Origin: Saccharibacillus qingshengii
GTDB lineage: Bacteria; Bacillota; Bacilli; Paenibacillales; Paenibacillaceae
Length of the DNA: 64,000 nt
Direction: 5' to 3'
Assembly (NCBI RefSeq): GCF_013185195.1
Contig: NZ_JAAZWC010000003.1
Span: forward strand, 62,001-126,000
Position 1 is the stretch's first letter; each line of letters begins with the position of its first letter. Made by a program: the position numbers and the translations under genes. A model generated the notes under the pieces. That model searched no databases, was not told the origin of the DNA, and saw nothing but the letters and a program-made list of their open reading frames with translations. This document shows, piece by piece, positions 46,508 to 56,933 of the stretch.

Positions 46508-47821
46508 TTAACGGAGCGCAGTCTTCGCCCGGCGGGTTCCCGGTTCTCTGAACTTGAAATAATACAGCAGCGAAGCGCTGACATACAAAGCGCCGGTGAT
46601 ACTGAACGTAATCGCGTATCCCCAATAGTCGCCGTACGTGGTGACGAGATAAGACTGCACCGGTCCCATACTGGCCCATCCGAGCATAAAAGCCGTCTGG
46701 GTCAGCGAGTTGGCCAGACTGCGCTTGCTGTCCGGAATCCGGTCGACCATGACGGCGGACTGGATCGGGTTGGCCGCATTCATCAGCGCCTGCCGGAACA
46801 AGAAAGCGACAGAAGCGATCAGCAGTATGTTCGTGAATCCGGTCGTCAGCAGGAACGGCAGCGACAGCATCTGGAACAAGACGACCGCGCGGACCGGACC
46901 GACCTTTCTCGACAGCGACGGGCCGATCAGCATGGAAATGATCGTCATGATCTGGCCGAGCGAGATCAGCAGGCTCATGGCGGTCAGCGAAACATCGAAA
47001 CGGTTGGTGAAGTACAGATTCAGGTAAGGAACGACCAGTCCCGAGCCCAGGCCGATCGGAAGCTGGGCGAGAACAAACCAAAAGATAATCCGCCCGCTGC
47101 GCTCCGGCGCTTTTTCCGCCTTGGAGGAAGAAACCGGCGAAGCGGCCGGCTCGGAACTGGCCGCGCCGCCGCTTCCCGCGGCAAGCGAAGTCTTCGGCGG
47201 TTCCGACTGCCTGCGGTCTTCACGGATAAACAGCATGGGGACAAAAGCGGCAAGCGTTGCGATCCCTCCCGCAAATAACGTGAAGCGCAGGCTGGCTACC
47301 CGCTCGAAACCGGCATGCTGCAGCGCATCGGCGAGCACGCCGCCGCCCATGCTTCCGAGTACCTGCGCGGCCAGCATCAGCGACGAATAAGCACTGAATA
47401 GGGCCAGCCGCTGCGACTTTTTGACACTTTCGGCCAGGAACGGAATAGCCAACACCTGGAAGAAAGCGGCGAATATGCCGGAGCAGACGGCAAGAATCAG
47501 CAGCAGTGGCTCCGCTTCGGCCAAGGCGCGCAGTGCAAAGAAGACACCGCTGAGCAGGGCTCCGATTACCAGCAGCATCTTGCGGCTCAAGCGATCGCCG
47601 AACAAGCCGATCGGAATGAAAATGCAGGCCGTCGCCAAGGATTGGATACTAACGACGCGGCCGTTCATGGCATCGCCATAGCCGATTCCCTGAATATAAA
47701 GGTTGTACAAGACGGAAAACATGCCGCCGCCGATCTGATACAGCAGGTTGGCGGCGAAAAACAGTTTGACGTTGCGCGGCCAGCCGGCAATTCCGGCCGT
47801 CATGCGCCTGAACGATTCCAA
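46508..47821 (-). CDS. MFS transporter
   Basis: A 437-residue transporter with 12 predicted membrane helices in two halves, joined by a Ser/Ala/Glu-rich loop (about 205-235). The loop after helix 2, GLFGDRLSRKMLL, is the MFS signature. The substrate is unknown, with drug efflux or sugar export possible. TTG 47821 is chosen because GGAGG lies seven bases upstream; ATG 47803 lacks one. It is divergent from the DUF1963 gene. Confidence 0.85.
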   Translation of the reverse strand: MESFRRMTAGIAGWPRNVKLFFAANLLYQIGGGMFSVLYNLYIQGIGYGDAMNGRVVSIQSLATACIFIPIGLFGDRLSRKMLLVIGALLSGVFFALRALAEAEPLLLILAVCSGIFAAFFQVLAIPFLAESVKKSQRLALFSAYSSLMLAAQVLGSMGGGVLADALQHAGFERVASLRFTLFAGGIATLAAFVPMLFIREDRRQSEPPKTSLAAGSGGAASSEPAASPVSSSKAEKAPERSGRIIFWFVLAQLPIGLGSGLVVPYLNLYFTNRFDVSLTAMSLLISLGQIMTIISMLIGPSLSRKVGPVRAVVLFQMLSLPFLLTTGFTNILLIASVAFLFRQALMNAANPIQSAVMVDRIPDSKRSLANSLTQTAFMLGWASMGPVQSYLVTTYGDYWGYAITFSITGALYVSASLLYYFKFREPGTRRAKTALR

Positions 47822-48006
47822 GGGAGGACCTCCTTTTTTTGAACATGACTTTTCTATTTTACCAGTTTGGGCGAAAAGGGGGAAGGAAGCGCGGAGATCC
47901 GTAAGTGCTTTAAAGCACTTACGGACCGGATTGCCGGTTAGATTTCCCGCTTGTCCATCGTTTATAATGGGAAAGAAATCGGAATGAACGAAAGTGGGGG
48001 TGGAAG

Positions 48007-48885
48007 ATGGGACTGACCGAACACAATCGCAGCCGTCTGGAACAAGCGATCGAAGAACACGGTTTTGCGCATGCGGCCGATTATCTGCGCCGCACAATCA
48101 AACAGACGGTCGTATGGACGAAGACCGGACCGGAACCGTATGCACAAACGGGCGGTTCGCGGGTCGGAGGAGAACCGGACCTGCCGGATTCGCTGGCATG
48201 GCCGGTCGATTCGGACGGTCTTCTGATGTCGTTCGTGCTCCAGCTCAACCTGGCGGAGCTGCAGGATGCGGAGACTCGCCTGCCGGCCGACGGCATGCTG
48301 TTCTTTTTTGTCGGAGATTACGGGCTGGAAACCGAACACCGCGTGCTGCACGCGGCGGCGGCAGAAATGGGAAGCGCAAAGCGCACCGCGGCTCCTGGAA
48401 AGCTTTCGTTTGAAGAAGACTTCGGCCCTTATCATCCCTACCTGCTGAAATCGGGCGCTTCGCTGCAGCTGCCGAGTTACTCTTATGTGGACGAAGAGGC
48501 GGTCGAAGACGACGATCACGGTTGGGAAGAATACGAAGAGATCAGTTTCAGTATCCGGGGAGACTCGAAAAAAGAAGTGGTCCGTATGTTCGGCTATGCC
48601 GAAGGCCAGCACGGTGACGACGAGTATCTGGCCGCGCTGTCGCTGTTTGGCTGCGAAGAGACCTACTATCCCGACGAAGCGATCGCCCGTTTGACCTTGC
48701 CATTGGGCAGCGAAGAGCTTGCACGGCGCGAGGTGGCCGATATCGTGATGCTGGCGGAGATCGAATCGGACGACGATATCGGCTTTATGTGGGGAGACGC
48801 GGGCGTGCTGCATTATTTTATACGCTGGGAGGATCTGTTGGCCGGCCGCTTCGACCGTACGTATTGTGCTTATTATTCGAGCTGA
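48007..48885 (+). CDS. DUF1963 (YwqG-like) family protein
   Basis: A 292-residue cytoplasmic protein. GGSRVGGEPDLPDSLAWPVDSDG and LMSFVLQLNLAELQ are the DUF1963 signatures; the C-terminus is acidic and rich in aromatic residues (EIESDDDIGFMWGDAGVLHYFIRWEDL). The family is widespread but of unknown role, often near toxin-immunity or DUF4261 genes. Here a DUF4261 gene follows 21 bases downstream. Confidence 0.85.
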   Translation: MGLTEHNRSRLEQAIEEHGFAHAADYLRRTIKQTVVWTKTGPEPYAQTGGSRVGGEPDLPDSLAWPVDSDGLLMSFVLQLNLAELQDAETRLPADGMLFFFVGDYGLETEHRVLHAAAAEMGSAKRTAAPGKLSFEEDFGPYHPYLLKSGASLQLPSYSYVDEEAVEDDDHGWEEYEEISFSIRGDSKKEVVRMFGYAEGQHGDDEYLAALSLFGCEETYYPDEAIARLTLPLGSEELARREVADIVMLAEIESDDDIGFMWGDAGVLHYFIRWEDLLAGRFDRTYCAYYSS

Positions 48886-48906
48886 CCATTCAAGGAGGAA
48901 CGCGAT

Positions 48907-49872
48907 ATGACGAATCCGCACGAACCAGAGGCAGAACAAGCCGGAGACGGAATGAACAGCGAGACCGAAGCGATGCTGGCGGCTGAAAAAGACTTCGGAT
49001 TTGCCCGCGTGTACACGATCGAGCTGAAGTACAAAGAGAAGCCCGACTTTTCGCGCAAACGCCTCTACGAGAAAATGCAGCTGTATACGGGCACGATCGA
49101 ACAGCCGGAAGAACAAAAGCTGGAAGACCGTCTGGTCGTCTGGGAACCGTCGGACCGCTCGGAGACCGATATGCTGCACTTTTTCCATCTGAACTATCCG
49201 GTAAAATTCGCCGACGGCGAAATGCCCGCGCAGACTTCGCTGATGTCGATGCCCAGCCGCCCGGCTGAGGAATACGAGACCGCCATCCAGCAGGCTTGGC
49301 ATTGGGCCGATGCGGGAGCGGTTGTTGCGCAGTGCCGCTACTCCGTCCGGTTGATCGATATGATGGCTTCGGGACTGGCTCCCCAGGATCGGCTGAGACT
49401 TCTGACCGGCGCGCTGCGCGCCGTGCTGGAGACGGCGCCGTGCGACGCCGTTTATTTCCGCGAAAGCGACAAACTGCTGGAACCGGGCGACTATCTGACA
49501 GCGATCGAAGCGGGCGGCATTCTGTACGGAGCGATGAATGTAAGGTTCTATAATGTGGAAGGCACGGGCAGCGGCAGAAACGAAATGCTGATGGATACCC
49601 TCGGACTGGCCGCGCTGGGCATCCCCGATGTACAGTGTCATTTTTTTGATCTGGAGCCGACCGGAGTAGCCCAACAGGTCACGAATCTGGGGTATTACCT
49701 GTTCGACAGCGGCGATGTGATTCAAGATGGAGAAACGTTCGGGCCAACCGAAGATGTCCGCTGGCGCTGTGAGCATCAGTATGCGCTGTCGCCTCCCCAC
49801 CGCCTCGTGCTGGACGTCGATCCGGGTCAGCCTTATTACGCCGGGCATCATAAAGCGCCGGTCGAAGAGTAA
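48907..49872 (+). CDS. DUF4261-containing protein
   Basis: A 321-residue cytoplasmic protein. The second half is DUF4261: MLMDTLGLAALGIPDVQCHFFDLEP and LGYYLFDSGDVIQDGETFG. The first half (AWHWADAGAVVAQCRYSVRLIDMM) is the usual companion region. Function is unknown. AAGGAGG sets the ATG, and with the DUF1963 gene it forms a two-gene unit. Confidence 0.8.
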   Translation: MTNPHEPEAEQAGDGMNSETEAMLAAEKDFGFARVYTIELKYKEKPDFSRKRLYEKMQLYTGTIEQPEEQKLEDRLVVWEPSDRSETDMLHFFHLNYPVKFADGEMPAQTSLMSMPSRPAEEYETAIQQAWHWADAGAVVAQCRYSVRLIDMMASGLAPQDRLRLLTGALRAVLETAPCDAVYFRESDKLLEPGDYLTAIEAGGILYGAMNVRFYNVEGTGSGRNEMLMDTLGLAALGIPDVQCHFFDLEPTGVAQQVTNLGYYLFDSGDVIQDGETFGPTEDVRWRCEHQYALSPPHRLVLDVDPGQPYYAGHHKAPVEE

Positions 49873-49952
49873 AGGCGGCTTCGCTCCGGCAGCGGGCCGG
49901 CGAAGATAAGTCAAAATTTAAATAAGTAAAATTTAGCATAACTGTTTCGAAT

Positions 49953-49981
49953 TTGTGTAAGCTATACAGGGCCTGTATACT
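49953..49981 (+). promoter_or_regulatory. degV promoter containing a perfect palindrome
   Basis: TTGTGT (49953-49958), 17 bases, TATACT (49976-49981). The 8-1-8 palindrome TATACAGG-G-CCTGTATA (49963-49979) fills the spacer and overlaps the -10 box, so bound protein would block RNA polymerase. Confidence 0.65.
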
Positions 49982-50060
49982 GGAGAGGACAGCTTGAACA
50001 AACGCTTCGTCTGCGAGCTTTGCGGCCGGCGTGGGCTGATTGGACACAGGAGAGTGACGC

Positions 50061-50903
50061 ATGCGCAAAATCAAAGTGGTTACGGATTCGACCGTTGATC
50101 TGAGCGATCGGGTATTGGCGGAATACGGAGTTGAAATGGTTCCGCTCTCTTTTACCATCGACGGACAAAACTATACGGACCGGGTGGACATTACCCCGGA
50201 AACGTTTATCCAAAAAATGATCCATGCCGTCGAACTGCCGAAAAGCTCACAGCCGGCTCCCGGAACGTTCGTCGAATTGTATGACCGCCTGGGGGCGGAA
50301 GGTTACGACGTGATCTCGATTCATATGACCGGAGGAATGAGCGGAACGGTTCGCTCCGCCGAAATGGCGGCGGACATGACCGAAACGAACGTCACCGTGG
50401 TCGATTCGAAATATATTTCCAGAGGACTGGCTTTCCAGGTTATCGAAGCGGCCGAAATGGCGGCGGCGGGGCGGACAATGGAAGAGATTCTGGCCCGTCT
50501 GGACGAAGTGCGCGCGGCAACCCGGCTGTATGTGGTTGTCGACACGCTGGAGAACCTGGTCAAAGGCGGCCGGATCGGCCGAGGCAAGGCGCTGATCGGA
50601 TCGCTGCTGCATATCAAACCGATCGGCATGCTCAAAGACGGGGTGTATACGCCGGAGTCCAATCCGCGCAGCCACGCCCAGGTCGTCAAACATCTGGCCC
50701 GCGAGTTTGCCGAAGACGTCAAAGGACGGACGATCAAAGGCGTGGGTCTGGTACACGCCGAAGGCAGCAAGCTGGCGGAGAGCCTCAAAGCCAAAATTCA
50801 CGAACTGACCGGATATACGCAGATCGAGATCGATTATACGACGCCCGTCATCAGCACGCATACGGGACCCGGAGCGATCGGATTTATGTATTATTACGAA
50901 TAA
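50061..50903 (+). CDS. DegV family fatty-acid-binding protein
   Basis: A 280-residue EDD-fold protein that binds a fatty acid, in some bacteria as FakB for the FakA kinase. The N-terminus KIKVVTDSTVDLS, the HMTGGMSGTVRSAEMAA ligand loop, VVDSKYISRGLAF and GGRIGRGKALIGSLLHIKPI are typical. Membrane-lipid recycling is a likely role, though fakA is not nearby. It is monocistronic with a palindromic operator. Confidence 0.9.
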   Translation: MRKIKVVTDSTVDLSDRVLAEYGVEMVPLSFTIDGQNYTDRVDITPETFIQKMIHAVELPKSSQPAPGTFVELYDRLGAEGYDVISIHMTGGMSGTVRSAEMAADMTETNVTVVDSKYISRGLAFQVIEAAEMAAAGRTMEEILARLDEVRAATRLYVVVDTLENLVKGGRIGRGKALIGSLLHIKPIGMLKDGVYTPESNPRSHAQVVKHLAREFAEDVKGRTIKGVGLVHAEGSKLAESLKAKIHELTGYTQIEIDYTTPVISTHTGPGAIGFMYYYE

Positions 50904-50932
50904 ACGCTGCGTATGTACCCGTTCGAAACACC

Positions 50933-50965
50933 AAAAAGCCGTTCCCCGAGGGGAACGGCTTTTTC
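50933..50965. terminator. Bidirectional terminator between degV and the dipeptidase gene
   Basis: AAAAGCCGTTCCCC / GGGGAACGGCTTTTT with a GA loop, a very strong hairpin. Confidence 0.9.
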
Positions 50966-50979
50966 TGTATTTTTCTGTA

Positions 50980-52341
<1,362 letters not shown>

Positions 52342-52393
52342 TGGGTTAAAAAGAAGCCTCCTTGTACGATCGTCTCGGGGGTAATTGTACTAC

Positions 52394-52422
52394 AAAAAAA
52401 CGCATGCCGGAAAGGCATGCGT
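52394..52422 (-). terminator. Terminator of the membrane-anchored protein gene
   Basis: ACGCATGCC / GGCATGCGT stem; read on the minus strand it ends in T7. Confidence 0.75.
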
Positions 52423-52501
52423 GTCAGGGGCGGGACGCCGGGGCGGTTCTTGGAACAGCTCCGGGCCTTATGCCATGCGGCTTGGCGCGCCGCTTCTTCG
52501 C

Positions 52502-52942
52502 TTATTGGTGCAGCGAAAAATTGATGGAACCGACCATGGTGCCGCTGCGCGCGAAAGTCAATTCGTAGATGCCGGGTTCCCAGTTCGTATTGTCGAGGTC
52601 CATCCGGATCTGCTGCGTCGAATCGTCTTCTTCGACCTTCTGCTGCTGGACAACCTCTCCCGTACTTTCGGAAATGACCGACAGGATTGCCGTGTGATCG
52701 CGGGTGATTCCGGTTTCGGGATAATCGGCGATCGCGTAAATCGGTTTGGTACGGCTGAACGAAGTCCCGCTGTCGGTGACACCGGTCTCGTCGCTGTTCA
52801 GCGTTTGTCCCATTTGAAGTCCGAACGGACTTTGCTGGGGATTGGATCTTGCATATACGAGGAAAATGACGACGGCGACGATCGCGATTACCGCGACCAG
52901 GCCTCCGATGATCCCCAACGCTTTCTTTTGCCCTGCATTCAT
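52502..52942 (-). CDS. Membrane-anchored extracellular protein of unknown function
   Basis: A 146-residue protein with one N-terminal helix (ALGIIGGLVAVIAIVAVVIFLVY) and a beta-rich outer domain (SRTKPIYAIADYPETGITRDHTAIL ... NTNWEPGIYELTFARSGTM), which looks like a small immunoglobulin-like or presentation domain. AGGAGG precedes ATG 52942. I recognise no family. Confidence 0.65.
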   Translation of the reverse strand: MNAGQKKALGIIGGLVAVIAIVAVVIFLVYARSNPQQSPFGLQMGQTLNSDETGVTDSGTSFSRTKPIYAIADYPETGITRDHTAILSVISESTGEVVQQQKVEEDDSTQQIRMDLDNTNWEPGIYELTFARSGTMVGSINFSLHQ

Positions 52943-53125
52943 CTATTTGTTCCTCCTCGGAATTCGGTTCCGTTATCCAGTATACGCCATACTCCCTGGT
53001 GCCCGCAAAAAAGATTCAAAACAAGGCCCGGCCAAACAAAGAACCTGTCCGGTTGGGAACAGGTTCAGAAAGCGGAACGCCGGATTGGCGCTTCGCCAAA
53101 AAAGGCTTGGGACGGCTGCCCGGCT

Positions 53126-53317
53126 TCAACCCGTTCTGCGGCGGCTTCTTCTGCGAAGCAGATAAACCTGGTTGTGCAGGGCAAGATGGAATCGAATACT
53201 GTTCATCAACTCCGGATTATCCTCCCGTTCGACTTCTCGGATGCGCTGCTCTTTGACGGAGTCCGGACTGAGTAGAAATTCGGTCATCCACAAAGAATAA
53301 TTCGGTCTGCCTGTCAT
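53126..53317 (-). CDS. Small hypothetical protein
   Basis: A 63-residue protein (MTGRPNYSLWMTEFLLSPDSVKEQRIREVERED...) with a charged helical middle and an Arg-rich end. GAGGAGGG six bases before the ATG makes translation likely. No family is recognised. Confidence 0.55.
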   Translation of the reverse strand: MTGRPNYSLWMTEFLLSPDSVKEQRIREVEREDNPELMNSIRFHLALHNQVYLLRRRSRRRTG

Positions 53318-53405
53318 AACGGTCCCTCCTCGAAATTTGGGGTGAGGTGCGGTTAGGTCTTATTTCCATTATACGCCTCTCGCGGAAAAAAAGATGAGTC
53401 CCGGA

Positions 53406-55703
53406 TTAAAATTGTGCGCGGAGCGCCTCAATGATTTGTTGGACATTCCAAGCCGTGAAACGGCCGTCCGCGGAGCCGGCATAGACGGTCTCGCCGTCGG
53501 CATTCAACAGTCCGTTCTGAACGAGACGTCCGTTATTTTCGGTATACGCGGCGGAGAACCCGTCGATTCGCCGCTTGAGACTGCCGGCCTTCGCATCGAA
53601 AGCGAGCAGGTCGCTTCCGTAGGGCAGCAGCAGAAGGTCGTCGATTCGGACAAAGTCTCCGGCTTGCAGCAGATTCTGCTGACCCGCCCGTGCAAACTCT
53701 GCCGTCTGCGTCTTCCAGCGTAGCTGTCCGTCTTCGGCCGACAGCGCTGCGGGAATCCCGTTCAGCAGCACATACAGCACGTCTTCATCCATCAGCGGAT
53801 GGGAAGCACGGCCCGGAACGGACCAGACTTCGCGTGCGGCTTGAACATCGTAGAGGATCGACTCGAACAGCGAACCGTCCGCATAGACCGGACTGTCTAT
53901 CGCCCGGAGGATCAGCAGATAACGGCTGCCGAGCATATCGACTTCTTCATTGGAGCGGATTGCGCGGCGACCGAGAATTTCGCCGGTTGCCGTATCGAGG
54001 CGAATCCAGTCGCTGCCGAGCGTCACCCAGCGGGCGCCGCTGCTCGGGGCGAAGGGACCGCTGCGTTCGCCTGCCGGGAATACGGAATCGAGATAGGGAT
54101 TGGGCAGCGTATCGACTTCCGATTTGAGACTCCAGACCGCCCGTCCGGTGAGCGGGTCGAGCGCCTGGATCCAGCGGCCCTGCTGGATCAGGACATAGGG
54201 ATCGTTCGAGCCTTCGTTCAAGACAACATAGGGATCCGCGAATTCTTTGGTCCAGAGAAGATTTCCCGAGCGCTGGGAACGCACGGTCAAGATCCCTTTC
54301 TCTGCCGCATCGGGCTGAAGCGCCACAATCGCGGCGGTGCCGGCGGCGAAAATCCGGATTCCCGGCGAATCTGCCGCATCTCCGGCTTCCCGGCTCCAGC
54401 GCACGGCGCCGTCGCTCAGGCGGATACTGCGGAGCATGGGCCGGTTTGCTTGATCCGAATCGGCTCCGGTGAACACAAGTACGGAACGTCCGTCTTGGCC
54501 GGGAAGCGCGTCGAGACGTCCGCCTCCGGCACCCCTCTCCCACAGCTTCCTGCCGCTTGACCGGTCAAGCGCGTAAATGCCGCTCTGCGGATGGCCGCCT
54601 GGAACATCGTCGCTTCGCACCAGCAGGACGTTATCCGAAGCGTCCAGCAGGTATTGGGCATCCAGCGCCGCTTGCGACTGCCAGACCGGTTCGGGAGAAA
54701 CGGAAGGAACGACCGGCAGCGTCCGGAATTCATATTTGAACGTATAGGGAGGCTGTTCGGAATGGATTCCGGTCTGCGGAGCTTCCGAAGTTGCCAGAAT
54801 CCAGTTCCATTCCAACAGCGCGCCTCCGGGAGAGAAAGAGATCGTCAAATGCGCGCCGCTTCGTTCGTAACGCCACAATTCGCCGCGTGCTTCCGCGTTT
54901 GCGGCATCGGTTGTTCCGCGATGCGGAAGCGGCGAACGGGAGTAGGGTTCGCCCAACAGTTCAAGCACCCGCTTCTTCGATACGCCTGACGTGAGCGACG
55001 TTTCCGTCAAGCTTCGCACGCTGTCTGTCGACAAGCTGGAATTCGCGGCGAACAGCCCGCCTTCGGGAGGGACGGCACTTTGCACTTCGGTGCTTGCGAC
55101 CCACAGCAGAGCCGGCCTTACAACCGTTCCATGGGCATAACCGGGATCGGACGGAAGAGAAATCCCGTACCAATCTCCCCAGCGGAGCGCCGATAAAGCT
55201 CCGGATTCGGCATATTCCGCAGGCCAGGAAAGTTCGCTTTCCGGAAACAGATGCAGCTTGGCATCCGGCTTCATCCGGATCGTCAGCGGTTCGGCGTTTT
55301 GGGCCGAAGCCGCCGCGCTTTCTGTGTACCAGACCGGGATGTGAACTTTTTCGCCGAGCGGGGTAATGGCTTCATAGAGTTCGCCGCTGCGGCCGGTTAC
55401 GTTCAGGTCGGAGCCCGGATTTTCGTAATAACTGACCCCTAGAGAAGAACGGCTGTTTTCGCTTGGACGCATTTTGAAATAGGGGGCGGACAGCCGCAGC
55501 TGAACGTTTCCGTTCTCGGCCGCAGGCTGCCCGGCTGCAAAGACCGGATGAGCGGGAAGTGCGGCCGCCGTCAGCAGAAGCAGAGGGAGGCAGAGGACGA
55601 GACCCGCACGGAGCGTAGGGGTTCGCAAAGAGCGGATCCGCTGCCGGTTCTGCCGGATTGCAGCGGGCTTTTGATAAGGTGGGTACAGGGGAAAACGTTT
55701 CAT
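53406..55703 (-). CDS. Large secreted PQQ-like beta-propeller protein
   Basis: A 765-residue exported protein. A basic N-terminus and signal helix (LRAGLVLCLPLLLLTAAALPAHPVFAA, cleavage after AA near 57) is followed by a beta-rich region of about 250 residues (with VHIPVWYTE, LWRYERSGAHLTISFSPGG) and then repeats of the form GIYALDRSSGRKLWER, RSGNLLWTKEF, DPLTGRAVWSL and SAEDGQLRWKT, which are WD-like PQQ/propeller blades. It probably acts on the cell surface in sensing or scaffolding. GGGAGG precedes ATG 55703. Confidence 0.78.
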   Translation of the reverse strand: MKRFPLYPPYQKPAAIRQNRQRIRSLRTPTLRAGLVLCLPLLLLTAAALPAHPVFAAGQPAAENGNVQLRLSAPYFKMRPSENSRSSLGVSYYENPGSDLNVTGRSGELYEAITPLGEKVHIPVWYTESAAASAQNAEPLTIRMKPDAKLHLFPESELSWPAEYAESGALSALRWGDWYGISLPSDPGYAHGTVVRPALLWVASTEVQSAVPPEGGLFAANSSLSTDSVRSLTETSLTSGVSKKRVLELLGEPYSRSPLPHRGTTDAANAEARGELWRYERSGAHLTISFSPGGALLEWNWILATSEAPQTGIHSEQPPYTFKYEFRTLPVVPSVSPEPVWQSQAALDAQYLLDASDNVLLVRSDDVPGGHPQSGIYALDRSSGRKLWERGAGGGRLDALPGQDGRSVLVFTGADSDQANRPMLRSIRLSDGAVRWSREAGDAADSPGIRIFAAGTAAIVALQPDAAEKGILTVRSQRSGNLLWTKEFADPYVVLNEGSNDPYVLIQQGRWIQALDPLTGRAVWSLKSEVDTLPNPYLDSVFPAGERSGPFAPSSGARWVTLGSDWIRLDTATGEILGRRAIRSNEEVDMLGSRYLLILRAIDSPVYADGSLFESILYDVQAAREVWSVPGRASHPLMDEDVLYVLLNGIPAALSAEDGQLRWKTQTAEFARAGQQNLLQAGDFVRIDDLLLLPYGSDLLAFDAKAGSLKRRIDGFSAAYTENNGRLVQNGLLNADGETVYAGSADGRFTAWNVQQIIEALRAQF

Positions 55704-55930
55704 GGATCATGACCTCCCGGATTGCGTGAACTTCGGATGCTGCCTCTTTAGACGCTCGGGCTGGCAAAAAAGTTTGCCCTGCGCACAAAATAAGCAAGAC
55801 GCTGCCGGCCCGAAGGAGCGGACCGCCTGCCCGCAAATTCGTCGCCGGCTGCCGGCCGTAGTATAATGGGGGAAATCACAACATGACGAGAGCGGATCCA
55901 GATCCGTTTTCGTCCGCAGGGGGAGAGGCG

Positions 55931-56890
55931 ATGAAGAAGCAGGTCACAGGGGGCTCGTCCCTTCCCTCGGGACAAAAGATAGAAGGACTGCATGCCGTGC
56001 TTGCCGGAACGGCCGGCGAATATCCGCCTGTCGTATTCGAGCACGGATGCGGCGTATCGTCCGAGGTATGGTCGCTTGTGTATCCGGAAATAGCCGAGCT
56101 GACCCAGACGCTTGTCTATGATCGCGCCGGCTACGGATTCAGCGACCCCGGTCCGCTTCCCCGAACGAGCGACCGCTGCGTGGAAGATCTGCGAAGACTC
56201 GTCGAACGACTAGGAATTGCGCGGCCGTTTATTCTGGTCGGACATTCGCTTGGCGGATTCTACGCCCGGCTGTATGCCGAAAGATATCCCGAGGATGTCG
56301 CGGCACTGGTGCTGATCGATGCTTCGCACGAGGACGAGATTCGGGGAGCTTTCCCGATTCCTTATCTCAAGCGGCAAAAGTTGAGTGTCCGGCTGTATGG
56401 TCTGGCCAAATACGCCACCCAAATCGGGCTGCTTCCCTGGCTGGCCGCCAGACGCTGGATTCCGGGCTTCGGCAGGTTTGTCGCGAAACTGCCGCAGCGG
56501 GCGAGCGATGCCATGTGGGACCGCGTATTCAGTGCCGACAGCCTGGCTGCGGCCGAGAGCGAATACGAATGTTTCGTAGGCGAGACGGGCAGCGTTCCGG
56601 GTTCGCGATTTGTAAGGCTTCCGTTGGCTGTCGTCAAAGCCGGGATCTACCGTCCTTCCGCTTCGACCAGACGGACGGTCCGGCAGGAAGTGGAGCGTAC
56701 GCTGTACAACACGGCAGTCAAAATGAAAGACTTGTCCGAAACGGGCCGCCTGCTTGAAGTGGACGGCAGCGGACATCATGTGCAGGTAGACAAACCCGGC
56801 ACGGTGATCGGCCTGCTCAAAAGACTGCTGGACATTCTGCATGCCCGAAACGCGGGCGGCGCCGGAACATATCCGGAAAGAACCCGGTAA
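55931..56890 (+). CDS. Alpha/beta hydrolase
   Basis: A 319-residue hydrolase. The nucleophile elbow is VGHSLGG (serine), GLHAVLAGTAGEYPPVVFEHG begins the core, LVYDRAGYGFSDPGP is a typical oxyanion region, and the catalytic histidine lies in DGSGHHVQVDKP. The substrate is unknown. ATG 55931 has GGGGGAG close by; a longer in-frame start at 55883 adds a non-family segment. Confidence 0.82.
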   Translation: MKKQVTGGSSLPSGQKIEGLHAVLAGTAGEYPPVVFEHGCGVSSEVWSLVYPEIAELTQTLVYDRAGYGFSDPGPLPRTSDRCVEDLRRLVERLGIARPFILVGHSLGGFYARLYAERYPEDVAALVLIDASHEDEIRGAFPIPYLKRQKLSVRLYGLAKYATQIGLLPWLAARRWIPGFGRFVAKLPQRASDAMWDRVFSADSLAAAESEYECFVGETGSVPGSRFVRLPLAVVKAGIYRPSASTRRTVRQEVERTLYNTAVKMKDLSETGRLLEVDGSGHHVQVDKPGTVIGLLKRLLDILHARNAGGAGTYPERTR

Positions 56891-56933
56891 CAAGCAACCA
56901 TAAACGGCTTCGGCCGAAGGAGGAACAGCGAAG

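Noticed and set aside
53037-53066. GAACCTGT / ACAGGTTC hairpin as terminator of the 63-residue gene
   Set aside because: On the minus strand it lacks a clear T run, so it was not listed as a feature.
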